From NCBI RefSeq assembly GCF_014898055.3, contig NW_023605305.1:110146734-110210733 (forward strand): a DNA stretch of 64,000 nucleotides, written 5' to 3'. Below are positions 59,001 through 64,000 of the stretch, one piece after another. The stretch is from Talpa occidentalis (taxonomy: Eukaryota > Chordata > Mammalia > Eulipotyphla > Talpidae). Positions within the stretch are counted from its first letter, which is position 1, and each line of letters starts with the position of its first letter. The notes under the pieces are model-generated. The model ran no database searches. It had not been told where the DNA came from and saw nothing but the letters and a program-made list of their open reading frames with translations. Position numbers and translations under genes: made by a program.

Positions 59001-59740
59001 GAGGCCAAAGACGACTCTGCACAAGAATTATTTTCACAGTATTTTTGGTCACAGTTTCTTTCATCACATGGCACAACACCAGACTCAGATAAGTATCTGA
59101 ATGTCCGACGAGGTTTTGGCAAAGGATTTATAGAATGTCCACATTCTTGCCCCTCTGGTTCAGAGTAAATATTTTCTAAGCTCTTGGTTATTCCATATGA
59201 ACTATCCAGAACTCTGAAATTCAGTTCTTTCTCTGAAGAGTCACAATGTTCTAAAGCCAAATTGAAGACTTTATCTGGGGGAAGTGCCTCTATTTTCTTC
59301 CACAATATTTGTGAGGTATAGAAGTTTCCTGGCGGGAATGACGTTTCTGGATCCAAAACAACCTCTTTCCAGGTTTCAACTTGTTTAACCTGAGAACATA
59401 CCCAGTTGGATTCTGATCCATTTTTAAAGAGGCGTGTATCATGGTCCTTTTGCTCACTTCCATCCTCAGTTTGAATGTGGCTTTTGGCATCTTCCTTCCT
59501 CTCTAGACCAACACTGTGACAGTTAACATCTACTGTCTTGCTCTTTTCTTCAACAACAGGACTTTTTTTAAGAATCTCTTGATGACAGTTATACCTCACT
59601 CCAAAGTCCTTGGGATGCCACTTATTTGCATTAGATAAGCCATTAGTTCTTCCTTCCCACTGAGAAATTTTTTGTTTGATGTTTTTGCAGTGGCTTCTTG
59701 ACAGTGTCTGAACAGCAGAACGTGAAAAACCAACATCCAT
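32057..59740 (-). CDS. DENND2C: DENND2C, DENN-domain Rab guanine nucleotide exchange factor; complete coding region in 18 exons
   Basis: Encodes 925 residues (human about 928). DENND2 proteins are exchange factors for Rab9-type GTPases in endosome-to-Golgi traffic. Residues 1 to about 480 are the long low-complexity N-terminal region. A tripartite DENN module follows: upstream DENN from about residue 488 (FELFVVVSLQKK), core DENN about 600-770 (CLSVGHLIRVCASLLLERRV, PFTWQHTYIPVLP), downstream DENN about 810-900 (DVTLNSLVSEAFVRFFVELV). It ends KMKFLQKK. Eighteen exons sum to 2778 bp with every junction in phase. I chose the ATG at 59740 because it gives MDVGFSR, as in human, and has A at -3 and G at +4; an in-frame ATG six codons upstream (59758) has poor context. 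Introns carry many SINEs, none in coding exons. Confidence 0.96.
32443..32518. repeat. Tandem duplication of a 38-bp unit
   Basis: TATAAAGATGAACTAGYAGA... is repeated twice head to tail (32443-32480, 32481-32518) with about three mismatches, in the last DENND2C intron. Confidence 0.9.
33149..33235 (-). CDS. DENND2C: DENND2C coding exon 17 (residues 887-915)
   Basis: 87 bp, acceptor TCCGCCTAG, donor GTAAGT. Encodes LFEVRALQYLETIPE to RILRSL. Confidence 0.94.
33411..33689 (-). repeat. tRNA-derived SINE, type 1, reverse
   Basis: Duplication AACCTATTTTCT on both sides; lies 80 bp from DENND2C exon 16, same strand as the gene. Confidence 0.92.
33771..34007 (-). CDS. DENND2C: DENND2C coding exon 16 (residues 808-886), downstream DENN
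   Basis: 237 bp, donor GTCAGT. The acceptor is the second of two consecutive CAGs (TTGCAGCAG), fixed by phase. Encodes DVTLNSLVSEAFVRFFVELV to RELRKSGVK. Confidence 0.95.
35074..35179 (-). CDS. DENND2C: DENND2C coding exon 15 (residues 773-807)
   Basis: 106 bp, acceptor TCTCTTAAG, donor GTATGC. Encodes VSDEDEILPPKLQAAL to EPNFSQ; leaves phase 1. Confidence 0.94.
35640..35830 (+). repeat. LINE-2 3' end fragment
   Basis: AAGGTCTGAGGGCTCAGACTGTCTC..GCCTAGAAATAACTGATGCTTAATACATGC resembles the L2 3' UTR. Confidence 0.5.
36068..36109 (-). CDS. DENND2C: DENND2C coding exon 14 (residues 759-772)
   Basis: 42-bp micro-exon, acceptor GTCCCATAG, donor GTGAGT, phase 0. Encodes VLIVDLCADKFLQE. Confidence 0.93.
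36230..36560. other. Unassigned intronic segment with ORFs on both strands
   Basis: Plus-strand frame 36382-36564 (MTLPAGQQSMSMLQAKEEP) and minus frame 36262-36492 overlap in a less AT-rich patch. No homology recognised and no A-tail or duplication seen; possibly an old processed fragment. Confidence 0.25.
36707..36950 (+). repeat. tRNA-derived SINE, type 2, internal deletion
   Basis: The segment between the anticodon-like region and GCCAGGGAGCTGACC is deleted; ends in an A20 tail 70 bp from DENND2C exon 13. Confidence 0.85.
37020..37197 (-). CDS. DENND2C: DENND2C coding exon 13 (residues 699-758), core DENN
   Basis: 178 bp, acceptor CCTTGCCAG, donor GTGAGA. Encodes TLSKCGHAAVATLYPF to LQDLPVEE with the PFTWQHTYIPVLP and PTPFLIGIL motifs. 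Distinctly GC-rich with several CpGs. Confidence 0.95.
37642..37790 (-). CDS. DENND2C: DENND2C coding exon 12 (residues 650-698), core DENN
   Basis: 149 bp, acceptor GCATTTCAG, donor GTGAGA. Encodes SIELCRPLDSRLEHVDF to RVIFVANSL; contains the conserved LLERRVIF of the core DENN domain. Confidence 0.95.
37922..38186 (+). repeat. tRNA-derived SINE, type 2/3
   Basis: Duplication GTGTGTGAAGCTG / AGTATGTGAAGCTG. Confidence 0.88.
38558..38698 (-). CDS. DENND2C: DENND2C coding exon 11 (residues 603-649)
   Basis: 141 bp, acceptor TGTATGTAG, donor GTAAGT, phase 0 at both ends. Encodes ILDEVEKRREMSPALV to SYLPGAGDG. Confidence 0.94.
38844..39079 (+). repeat. tRNA-derived SINE, type 3, body deletion
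   Basis: Lacks the GCTGCTCCCCTCAGCAGTGT core; flanks AAAAAAGTTTATCAG and AAAAACGTTCATCAG are a diverged duplication. Confidence 0.85.
39491..39568 (-). CDS. DENND2C: DENND2C coding exon 10 (residues 577-602)
   Basis: 78 bp, acceptor CTTTTAG, donor GTGAGT, phase 0 at both ends. Encodes PEGRGKRLPEVYCMVSRLG to NLFSK. Confidence 0.95.
39800..39846. repeat. (CA)n microsatellite
   Basis: About 23 CA units with a few TA interruptions; DENND2C intron. Confidence 0.95.
40085..40154 (-). CDS. DENND2C: DENND2C coding exon 9 (residues 553-576)
   Basis: 70 bp, acceptor ATTTTTCAG, donor GTAAGT. Encodes ETFSFVLTGEDGSRWFGYC, the classical upstream-DENN strand and turn motif, then KKLL. Confidence 0.95.
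40455..40531. repeat. (GGGGTA)n telomere-like hexamer array
   Basis: About 12 units of GGGGTA with single GGGGTT, GGAGTA, AGGGTA and GGGTTG variants. Every unit has a run of three or four G except GGAGTA. The G-rich strand is the DENND2C template strand. Confidence 0.95.
40712..41006 (+). repeat. tRNA-derived SINE, type 1 with expanded (AAAT)n and A-tail
   Basis: Tail of about ten AAAT units then some 28 A. Duplication AGATGCCCAAAG at 40701-40712 and 41007-41018. Confidence 0.9.
41261..41536 (+). repeat. tRNA-derived SINE, type 3, diverged
   Basis: Duplication GAAAGAAGCTGCT on both sides; many substitutions in the body. Confidence 0.87.
42353..42462 (-). CDS. DENND2C: DENND2C coding exon 8 (residues 517-552)
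   Basis: 110 bp, acceptor CTTTTCCAG, donor GTAAGT. Encodes GDHGFKQSKD to PTSELK plus two bases of Ser553. Includes the KVIPKFCFPD motif of upstream DENN domains. Confidence 0.94.
43855..43995 (+). repeat. LINE-2 3' end fragment
   Basis: TGTAAGCTCCATGACAGCAG..CATCCCCAGCACTAACCTCC..AAATATTTGATTAAATAAAT is the classical L2 3' end. Confidence 0.7.
44029..44110 (-). repeat. MIR fragment, reverse
   Basis: AGCTACCATTTATTGAAGTGCTTACTGTGTGCCAG is the MIR 3' end in reverse. Confidence 0.75.
44112..44700 (-). repeat. MIR, reverse, split by a SINE
   Basis: GGTACTGTTCTAAGTGCCTTAT..CTCATTTAATTCTCACGACAGC..ATGAAGAAATCAGGCAC on the left and AAATGGCAAATGTAG..CTCAGACTCCATGCTC on the right are one MIR interrupted at 44291-44619. 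Confidence 0.75.
44291..44619 (+). repeat. tRNA-derived SINE, type 1, with 3' transduction
   Basis: SINE body to 44572 with a first A-tail. Then a non-SINE segment 44573-44609 (GTATACCATTG...CAAATGTTT) and a second A-tail. The 17-bp duplication AAAAGTCAAAGTCAGAG lies at 44274-44290 and 44620-44636, outside everything. Confidence 0.92.
44997..45184 (-). CDS. DENND2C: DENND2C coding exon 7 (residues 454-516), upstream DENN start
   Basis: 188 bp, acceptor TTCTTCCAG. Encodes RHKRLAQLQ, then QLFELFVVVSLQKK, then QQFPGK. Two overlapping donors exist (GTAAGG and GTAGGT, 4 bp apart); only GTAGGT keeps the phase and the conserved Gly-Lys. Confidence 0.93.
46548..46832 (+). repeat. tRNA-derived SINE, type 2
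   Basis: Duplication AAGAAATACACTGAA / AAGAAATATACTGAA. Confidence 0.9.
47236..47280 (-). CDS. DENND2C: DENND2C coding exon 6 (residues 439-453)
   Basis: 45-bp micro-exon, acceptor CTTTTCAG, donor GTGAGT. Encodes ETSGNESDAEYLPK, identical in length and nearly in sequence to the human segment. Confidence 0.92.
47290..48179. other. DENND2C intron sequence, nothing recognised
   Basis: No repeat or exon identified; AT-rich from 47880. Confidence 0.35.
48180..48441 (-). repeat. tRNA-derived SINE, type 2/3, reverse
   Basis: Duplication CAAGGTTGAGT / CAAGGTTAAGT. Confidence 0.88.
48442..49694. other. AT-rich DENND2C intron sequence, probably old LINE-1 in part
   Basis: AAAGATTATGGGAAAAAAGTAATG and ATTTGGCAACAGGTGTAAAATTTC resemble degraded L1 3' sequence, not delimited. 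Confidence 0.3.
49695..49963 (+). repeat. tRNA-derived SINE, type 2
   Basis: Duplication AAAAAGTATTAG / AAAAAGTGTTAG. Confidence 0.88.
50930..51110 (+). repeat. MIR fragment
   Basis: GGCTCTGTCTCTTCCTCTG..ATGAGACAAAGTATGTAAAG..TTCAATAAATGGTAGCTACT is MIR-like. Confidence 0.5.
51600..51845 (+). repeat. tRNA-derived SINE, type 3, deleted
   Basis: GGCCTCCCTGGGGACCTAGGGGTTGAATC head; the B-box region is shortened. Duplication AGTAAGACTAA / AGTAAGACAAA. Confidence 0.85.
52233..52484 (-). repeat. tRNA-derived SINE, type 3, reverse
   Basis: Head complement GGCCACCAGGAAGGCCC at right; 335 bp from DENND2C exon 5. Confidence 0.87.
52820..52916 (-). CDS. DENND2C: DENND2C coding exon 5 (residues 407-438)
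   Basis: 97 bp, acceptor TTTTTTTCAG, donor GTAAGG. Encodes FVLKIDDIFESKRG to APPTK, a basic segment; leaves phase 1. Confidence 0.94.
53581..53853 (+). repeat. tRNA-derived SINE, type 2
   Basis: GGGCCTCTCTGGTGGCGCCAAGGGGTTAAG head to TAAATAAATCTTTTTAAAAA tail. Confidence 0.88.
53860..54997. other. DENND2C intron, nothing recognised
   Basis: ORFs on both strands around 54510-54910 have no homology I recognise and no splice support. Confidence 0.35.
54998..55228 (-). repeat. tRNA-derived SINE, type 3, reverse
   Basis: CATTTTTGCGCATAGAACCGGGGTC tail side to CCACCAGCGAGG head complement, with a short deletion in the head. Confidence 0.85.
55330..56370. other. AT-rich DENND2C intron, nothing recognised
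   Basis: No repeat copy of the local SINE in this 1 kb; no exon. Confidence 0.35.
56378..56548 (-). CDS. DENND2C: DENND2C coding exon 4 (residues 350-406)
   Basis: 171 bp, acceptor TGGTTTCAG, donor GTAAGG. Encodes FPPKPQFLHRK to RKRKNLPR. Confidence 0.94.
57146..57258 (-). CDS. DENND2C: DENND2C coding exon 3 (residues 312-349)
   Basis: 113 bp, acceptor TTTCTCAAG, donor GTACAG. Encodes PAKENPYEDI to SPFRAPK, proline-rich; leaves phase 0. Confidence 0.93.
57461..57735 (+). repeat. tRNA-derived SINE, type 3
   Basis: Flanks AAAATACTATAA and AAAATACTATCAA; lies in the intron between coding exons 2 and 3. Confidence 0.87.
57955..58091 (-). CDS. DENND2C: DENND2C coding exon 2 (residues 266-311)
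   Basis: 137 bp, acceptor TTTCTTAAG, donor GTAGGT. Encodes KSFEFEDIQHFR to SEDNIYEDIL plus one base of Tyr312. Confidence 0.93.
58439..58719 (+). repeat. tRNA-derived SINE, type 2
   Basis: Duplication AAAATCAAAGCTTTT / AAAATAAAAGCTTTC. Confidence 0.88.
58944..59740 (-). CDS. DENND2C: DENND2C first coding exon (residues 1-265)
   Basis: 797 bp coding, donor GTATGT. Encodes MDVGFSRSAVQTLSRSHC to KIRGRSK plus two bases of Arg266. The exon probably extends 5' as UTR to 59944, where TTTCATAG makes an acceptor. Confidence 0.95.
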
Positions 59741-59944
59741 GTTCCCAGGTGGATGCATAGAGGGGATGAATTTTAATAAGCTTCCATGACAAGTATGAAA
59801 TCTTGTGTTCTTTATCCTGTCAGTAAGAACCCAAATGATTCCAGTCTTTTCCTTTCATCTTTAACTTGTCAATTTCTTTGTAAAAGGAAAAATTTTGGTT
59901 CTTGATCCTTGTTGAAGATGACTACAACTCTGTCTTGAATAATC
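59741..59944 (-). other. DENND2C: DENND2C 5' UTR part of the first coding exon
   Basis: The segment between the ATG and a plausible acceptor (CTTTCATAG) at 59945-59950. It contains an extra in-frame ATG at 59756-59758. The boundary is inferred from splice-site appearance only. Confidence 0.5.
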
Positions 59945-59950
59945 CTATGA

Positions 59951-61000
59951 AAGCGAGACAAGAACATGTTAGCAGTTTTATAATTCCCTATTTTAAACTC
60001 CACTAAAACATTACCCTACCCACCAATCCCTAAATAACCTGTTTACACTGAAAATATAAAAATGTACCTGTTGACCACTAACTACTTCAACTCCATAAAG
60101 ACATTCCTAAATGGTGATATAACACCACCAGGATACACAGACCCTTGTGCTAGCCCTCAAATTATTATCTTGAATGTTCTACCATATTTAATGTTGGGTA
60201 GGATGGCTTTTAAAAGAGATTACACCTACTGGTATGTAGTATTTTGTTTTTCAAAAAACACTTACGAAACTTCTTAATGAAACAAGGACCAACAGAGTAG
60301 TATAAAAAGCATACATATACAGAAATGCATCTCAAATAACCAAAGGCTTATGTATACATTCAGAGGAAGAGCCAGTTAGTCTGGAAACACATCAATAGCT
60401 CATTTCCTCCTCCTGTCCTATGTTGAGAGAGAATATTAACCCACTGCATGCCCTTACTTCAGCTTCACGTTAGCAGCACAGGATTCCACACACAGAGAAC
60501 TAAGGACCATCCAAGGTGCAACCATTTAACAATCAGTTGCTTTAAAATGCAGTATTTTTTTTTTGTCACTGACTGAACTTTCCACATTTCTGTCACCACA
60601 CCCTTGACCCAAATCAGCAAAAATACATAAGAGTCTCTGTCACATTTCTTCCTTTCACATAGCAGCTTTACTCTGTGAGGCCATAAACTGTTTCCTCAGA
60701 TGTAAAAAAAAAAACAACAAAAAAACCTGTCAGAAATTTTTTCCTATCTAGTGAGTGAAGACCTGACCTCCAGTTCTACTGTACGCTGGTTAAAAATAGC
60801 AACTGAGTCAAACTTCCTGAGGTAGGGGTCATCCTTCCTTGAGCTTTGTCTGTGTGGCCTTGATTAACAGGCAGGAAAAATGCCTTGGCTGAGCTCTGTT
60901 CTTACAGCTGACCAACGGGGATACACGCAGCAGACACACACAGCTGATTCCAGCCAGGCCACTGCTGGTCAGGGCTGCCGTCAACTTTCACTTACATGAT
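59951..61000. other. Presumed DENND2C 5' intron, no recognised repeat
   Basis: Unique-looking sequence upstream of the first coding exon. No SINE copy in 1.3 kb. Confidence 0.35.
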
Positions 61001-61240
61001 TCTGCAAGTCTAATGCATAGAATCTGAGGATCCAATCTGCTCAAGCTCATTATCAAAAGCCTCAAAGTCCTTTTCTTGCTTCTGATGTTTACAGAGGAGT
61101 CCCAAGAATGTTAAGGTGTCCTCGAGACTCTGGTTTTCTTCACTATAGACAAGACAATAGTATTTCTCTCTCTCCTGGAAGCCTAGATGAAGTCTCTGGC
61201 AGTCCCTGTTACCCTTTTCTTGCCTTTCCCTTGTTAACAT
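60996..61240 (-). other. Unassigned 76-codon ORF ending near a good splice donor
   Basis: A minus-strand ORF (MLTRERQEKGNRDCQRLH, ...SLEDTLTFLGLLCKHQKQ..., stop at 61010-61012) has hydrophilic, exon-like composition. Fifteen bases past the stop is a consensus-like donor CAT|GTAAGTG (exon side begins at 60996). It could be a 5' untranslated exon of DENND2C with an upstream ORF, or chance. I do not recognise the protein. Confidence 0.25.
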
Positions 61241-61283
61241 ACAAATGGATCAAACTGAGAAGATGAAAAATGGTGGGGCTGAA

Positions 61284-61553
61284 TTTTTTTTTAAAGATTT
61301 ATTTATTTTTATACAAGAGCTGGGGTACAGGCCAGAGGTGACGGGGGTGAGAGGCTCACCAGAGACAGAGTGGGGAACAGAACAGGCAAACGACCGAAAT
61401 ACACTGCTGAGGGGTGCAGCAGATGTGACAGGAGAGGTCTGCCTCGCCATGTGGGAATCTCCCTGGCCGGCCAGGAATCGAACCTGCTCTACAGAAGCTG
61501 CGGACAGATTCACAGCACTGCGCTCAACCCGTGGCGCCACTGGGGGGAGGCCC
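61284..61553 (-). repeat. tRNA-derived SINE, type 1, reverse
   Basis: Flanks GGGCTGAATTTTTT and GAGGCTGAAATTTTT form a duplication. Confidence 0.88.
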
Positions 61554-61574
61554 TGAGGCTGAAATTTTTAATTT

Positions 61575-63036
61575 GAAAATTACTGGCAACAAGTGGCTTC
61601 ATCTATGGACTTCACACAAATAATCCACCGTGTGTACTGATGCTATTTCAGCTGCAGCGCGCATGTTAAGACACTACCAACACAGGTAAATGGGAGTGTC
61701 CCCCAAAGTCAAGCTCTCAAAAAATGGTCAAATTATTTCAAAAACAAAAAAAAAACTTTAACACAAACTAACATCCAGATACCTACATTGATAGTATTTG
61801 GTTTATAAGAGAATAATATAAGAGATAGTATTTGGATAAAAAGAGAATGTTTCTTTCTGATTTCACATCTCTAATTTCCGTCAAATTAATTTCAACCCTT
61901 TATAATGTGGCTTGCCTATCCTTACATACCAGCTATGATTTAATCTCATCCAAAAAAATAAGACTCATTTGCCAAGCCAAGAGTTGCTTCACTTTTTTAC
62001 AGGCATCTCCTGTCTGACTATCCCTTTAACTTAATTAAATTCTGAGCCACCTTGCCACTCAGGATCACCCCTCTGTGGCTCACCTAGCCTGTAAAATCCT
62101 TTATAGCCCTCACCCCACCTCCCTACTTTCTTGCCTTGACTTCCACTACAGGTGGACATTCTCATCCCTAAGTGCCGGCTCAGCATTCAAGTTCTAGATC
62201 TCTCCCAAGCTTCATCTTTTGAAAACTCCCTAACGCCCAAGTTATTCACATATTTGTCCCTAAAGATTTTTTGTCATATTTGTCCCAAGCTTGCTTCAAC
62301 AGTTCTAACTGAAACACAGGCTGAGAAAACATAGCCATTCAGCAGTTTTATAAGTGGTTTTTCTTTTTCTCTTAATACTACAAAAGGAATCAAGGACTTC
62401 TCCAACTGTTAAAAGACTATGAAAGTCAGGCAGAACTTGCAGGGGGAAAAAACATACACTTTTTTTTTCCCCCCATCAAAAAATAACCACAATGAGTAAT
62501 CTCAATAGAAGCGACAGTGGTGAGCTTTCTGTTCCTCAGGGAAGGAGCAGTATAGCTATGAAAAACCAAACATGATTTTTAAAGAATAATAAAATAGAAT
62601 GCTTCGAGTAAAGGTATTAGTCAACTTTTTTCTATTCTGTGTTCCCACAGGTGATGTCTAATCATGTCCATTTATTTTTATCTGCTGTTGCTTTTCTGAG
62701 TATTTGCTTTCATCTAAGAAACACATCAATAGTTTATCAGCTTAAAATGGACTGCATAATAACCTATCATAAAGCGAACTCTGTGCTTCTAGCATATTAA
62801 AAGAAACCCATCTGAATCCATCCAGGTGAGTGAAATTCTCTTTGGGAAAGAGAATACTGATGCTTTATTTCACTAACTGAAATCTTATACAGGGTAAGTT
62901 CTTCACTCCAAATCCTTCAAATTATTTTATTTGATTAAATTTAAGTATCTGGCAATATAGGAAGAATCGAGAAACATTTCAAAACCTGACTTAAAAACCA
63001 GTAAGAGAATCACACTTTAAAAATGGTTAATTTTTT
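61575..63036. other. Spacer or intron, nothing recognised
   Basis: AT-rich. CACCTAGCCTGTAAAATCC..CTTGCCTTGACTTCC near 62080-62150 may be an old L2 or LTR piece, not assigned. Confidence 0.3.
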
Positions 63037-63112
63037 TGGTGAATCCTCTCACCCTCTGCGTCTCTGGCCTACACCCCAGTTCTTCTATGCAAAAAAAAAA
63101 AAACAAAAAAAA
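63037..63112 (+). repeat. 5'-truncated SINE (last ~50 bp and tail)
   Basis: GGTGAATCCTCTCACCCTCTGCGTC to TTCTTCTATGC and an A-rich tail. Confidence 0.8.
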
Positions 63113-63702
63113 GTGGCCTAATATATAAAATTACTGCTCTCAGATATTTAAATAATAGACAGCACAGACCTCAATGTCTGAAAGAAAAAAACAAATGCAG
63201 TAGACCCTAAAATGGTCCAGCTTCACCCTGGCGGTTCTTTACAGAAAACAGCATCAAAAGAGGAAACCAAACAATAAATACAAACCTCACAGAGTTAAGA
63301 ACAAAAAGGACAGACCTTGGCGAGGCTGAGCCAAATGCATTTGTCAGGGCAGAGTAGCAGAAAGGAGGGTTCAACACAGAATTCAGAAATCTCCACAGCA
63401 TCCACTTGAGTGTGGAGCTAAAATATTCAACTACTAATGTACAGGGTAACTATGCAAGTAGGTAGAAAACAAATTCCAGGGAAAGAACAATTATGAGAGT
63501 TGTAAGTGGACTAACACCGAGAGCTCACAAAGGGCTAAGTAACACCCAATCATCCCGATCCATGGAGGAGCAGCCTGGTCATACCCTCGGGAACTATCAG
63601 GGCCATCAGGAGATGCTGGCTTACCAGCAGGACTAAACTAGTAAAGGCTACTTAGAGGCACCCTCACAAAGCTTTACAAAAGTCTTAAAAGGACCACGTT
63701 GA
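63113..63702. other. Spacer or intron, nothing recognised
   Basis: No supported gene or repeat. Confidence 0.3.
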
Positions 63703-63973
63703 GGGCCTCCCCTGGTGGCAAAGCGGCTGAGCACTGGGCTGCGAAGCTGCCTGCAGCCCCTGCAGTGCAGGTTTGATCCCCGGACCCCAGCGAGGGTCCC
63801 ACATGGTGTGACAGACCTCTCCTGCTGCGCCCGCTGCTCCCCTCAGCAGTGTATTTCGTCAAGTCTGCCCGTTCTGTTCCCCACTCTGGCTCTGGTGAAT
63901 TCTCTCACCCTCCTGCACTTCTGACTGTACCCAGTGCTTGTATAAACAAATAAATAAATCTTTAAAAAAAAAA
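63703..63973 (+). repeat. tRNA-derived SINE, type 1
   Basis: Flanks AAGGACCACGTTGA and AAAGACCAATTTGA are a diverged duplication. Confidence 0.87.
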
Positions 63974-64000
63974 AAGACCAATTTGATTCGTAAGTAATGT

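Overview
This window is vertebrate, almost certainly mammalian, nuclear DNA. The genes are split by GT-AG introns, there is a CpG-island promoter, and the spacers hold LINE-1, MIR, L2 and endogenous-retrovirus LTR remnants. It is saturated with one tRNA-derived SINE family: I count 47 copies or fragments, about one per 1.4 kb. The SINE has a tRNA-like head with A and B boxes (TGGCGCAGCGG, GGTTCGATCCC), an unrelated body, and an (AAAT)n/AATCTTTAAA tail. It is not Alu, B1/B2, the canid, equid or ruminant SINE, or the vesper-bat Ves consensus as I remember them. A laurasiatherian such as a rhinolophoid bat is my best guess (inference only).

Two complete genes lie on the minus strand. BCAS2 (7 coding exons, 28968 down to 18837, 225 aa) encodes the SPF27 subunit of the PRP19/CDC5L spliceosomal complex. 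DENND2C (18 coding exons, 59740 down to 32057, 925 aa) encodes a DENN-domain Rab exchange factor. All coding-exon boundaries were read from splice sites and checked for reading phase, and the summed lengths are exact multiples of three. The order matches human 1p13.2 (TRIM33-BCAS2-DENND2C-AMPD1-NRAS), so the left 18.6 kb should be the TRIM33-BCAS2 spacer and the right end the 5' part of DENND2C. The DENND2C 3' end and the BCAS2 CpG-island promoter are about 1 kb or less apart.

Layout: 1-18.6 kb is a repeat-rich spacer with three LTRs that look like solo LTRs, truncated L1s, many SINEs and a chimeric RPS19-SINE retrocopy. 18.65-29.2 kb is BCAS2 and its promoter. 29.9-59.9 kb is DENND2C from 3' UTR to first coding exon. 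60-64 kb is probably DENND2C 5' intron, with one unassigned ORF that ends near a good splice donor.

SINE types used below (my labels): type 1 has GGTTGAGCGC in the head; type 1b is type 1 with a 3' suffix reading CATGCCTCTATT before the A-tail; type 2 has AAGGGGTTAAG; type 3 has CCTAGGGGTTAAGTCT; 'short' is the tRNA head followed directly by an A-rich tail.

I see no CRISPR array, operon, phage or other dedicated new system. The unusual content is retrotransposition by-products: an RPS19-SINE fusion with target-site duplications and an empty-site counterpart in a sister LTR, a SINE with a 3' transduction, a short SINE subfamily, an A-tailed retroposed LTR-like transcript, a near-intact 7SL 3' fragment, and a telomere-like GGGGTA array.
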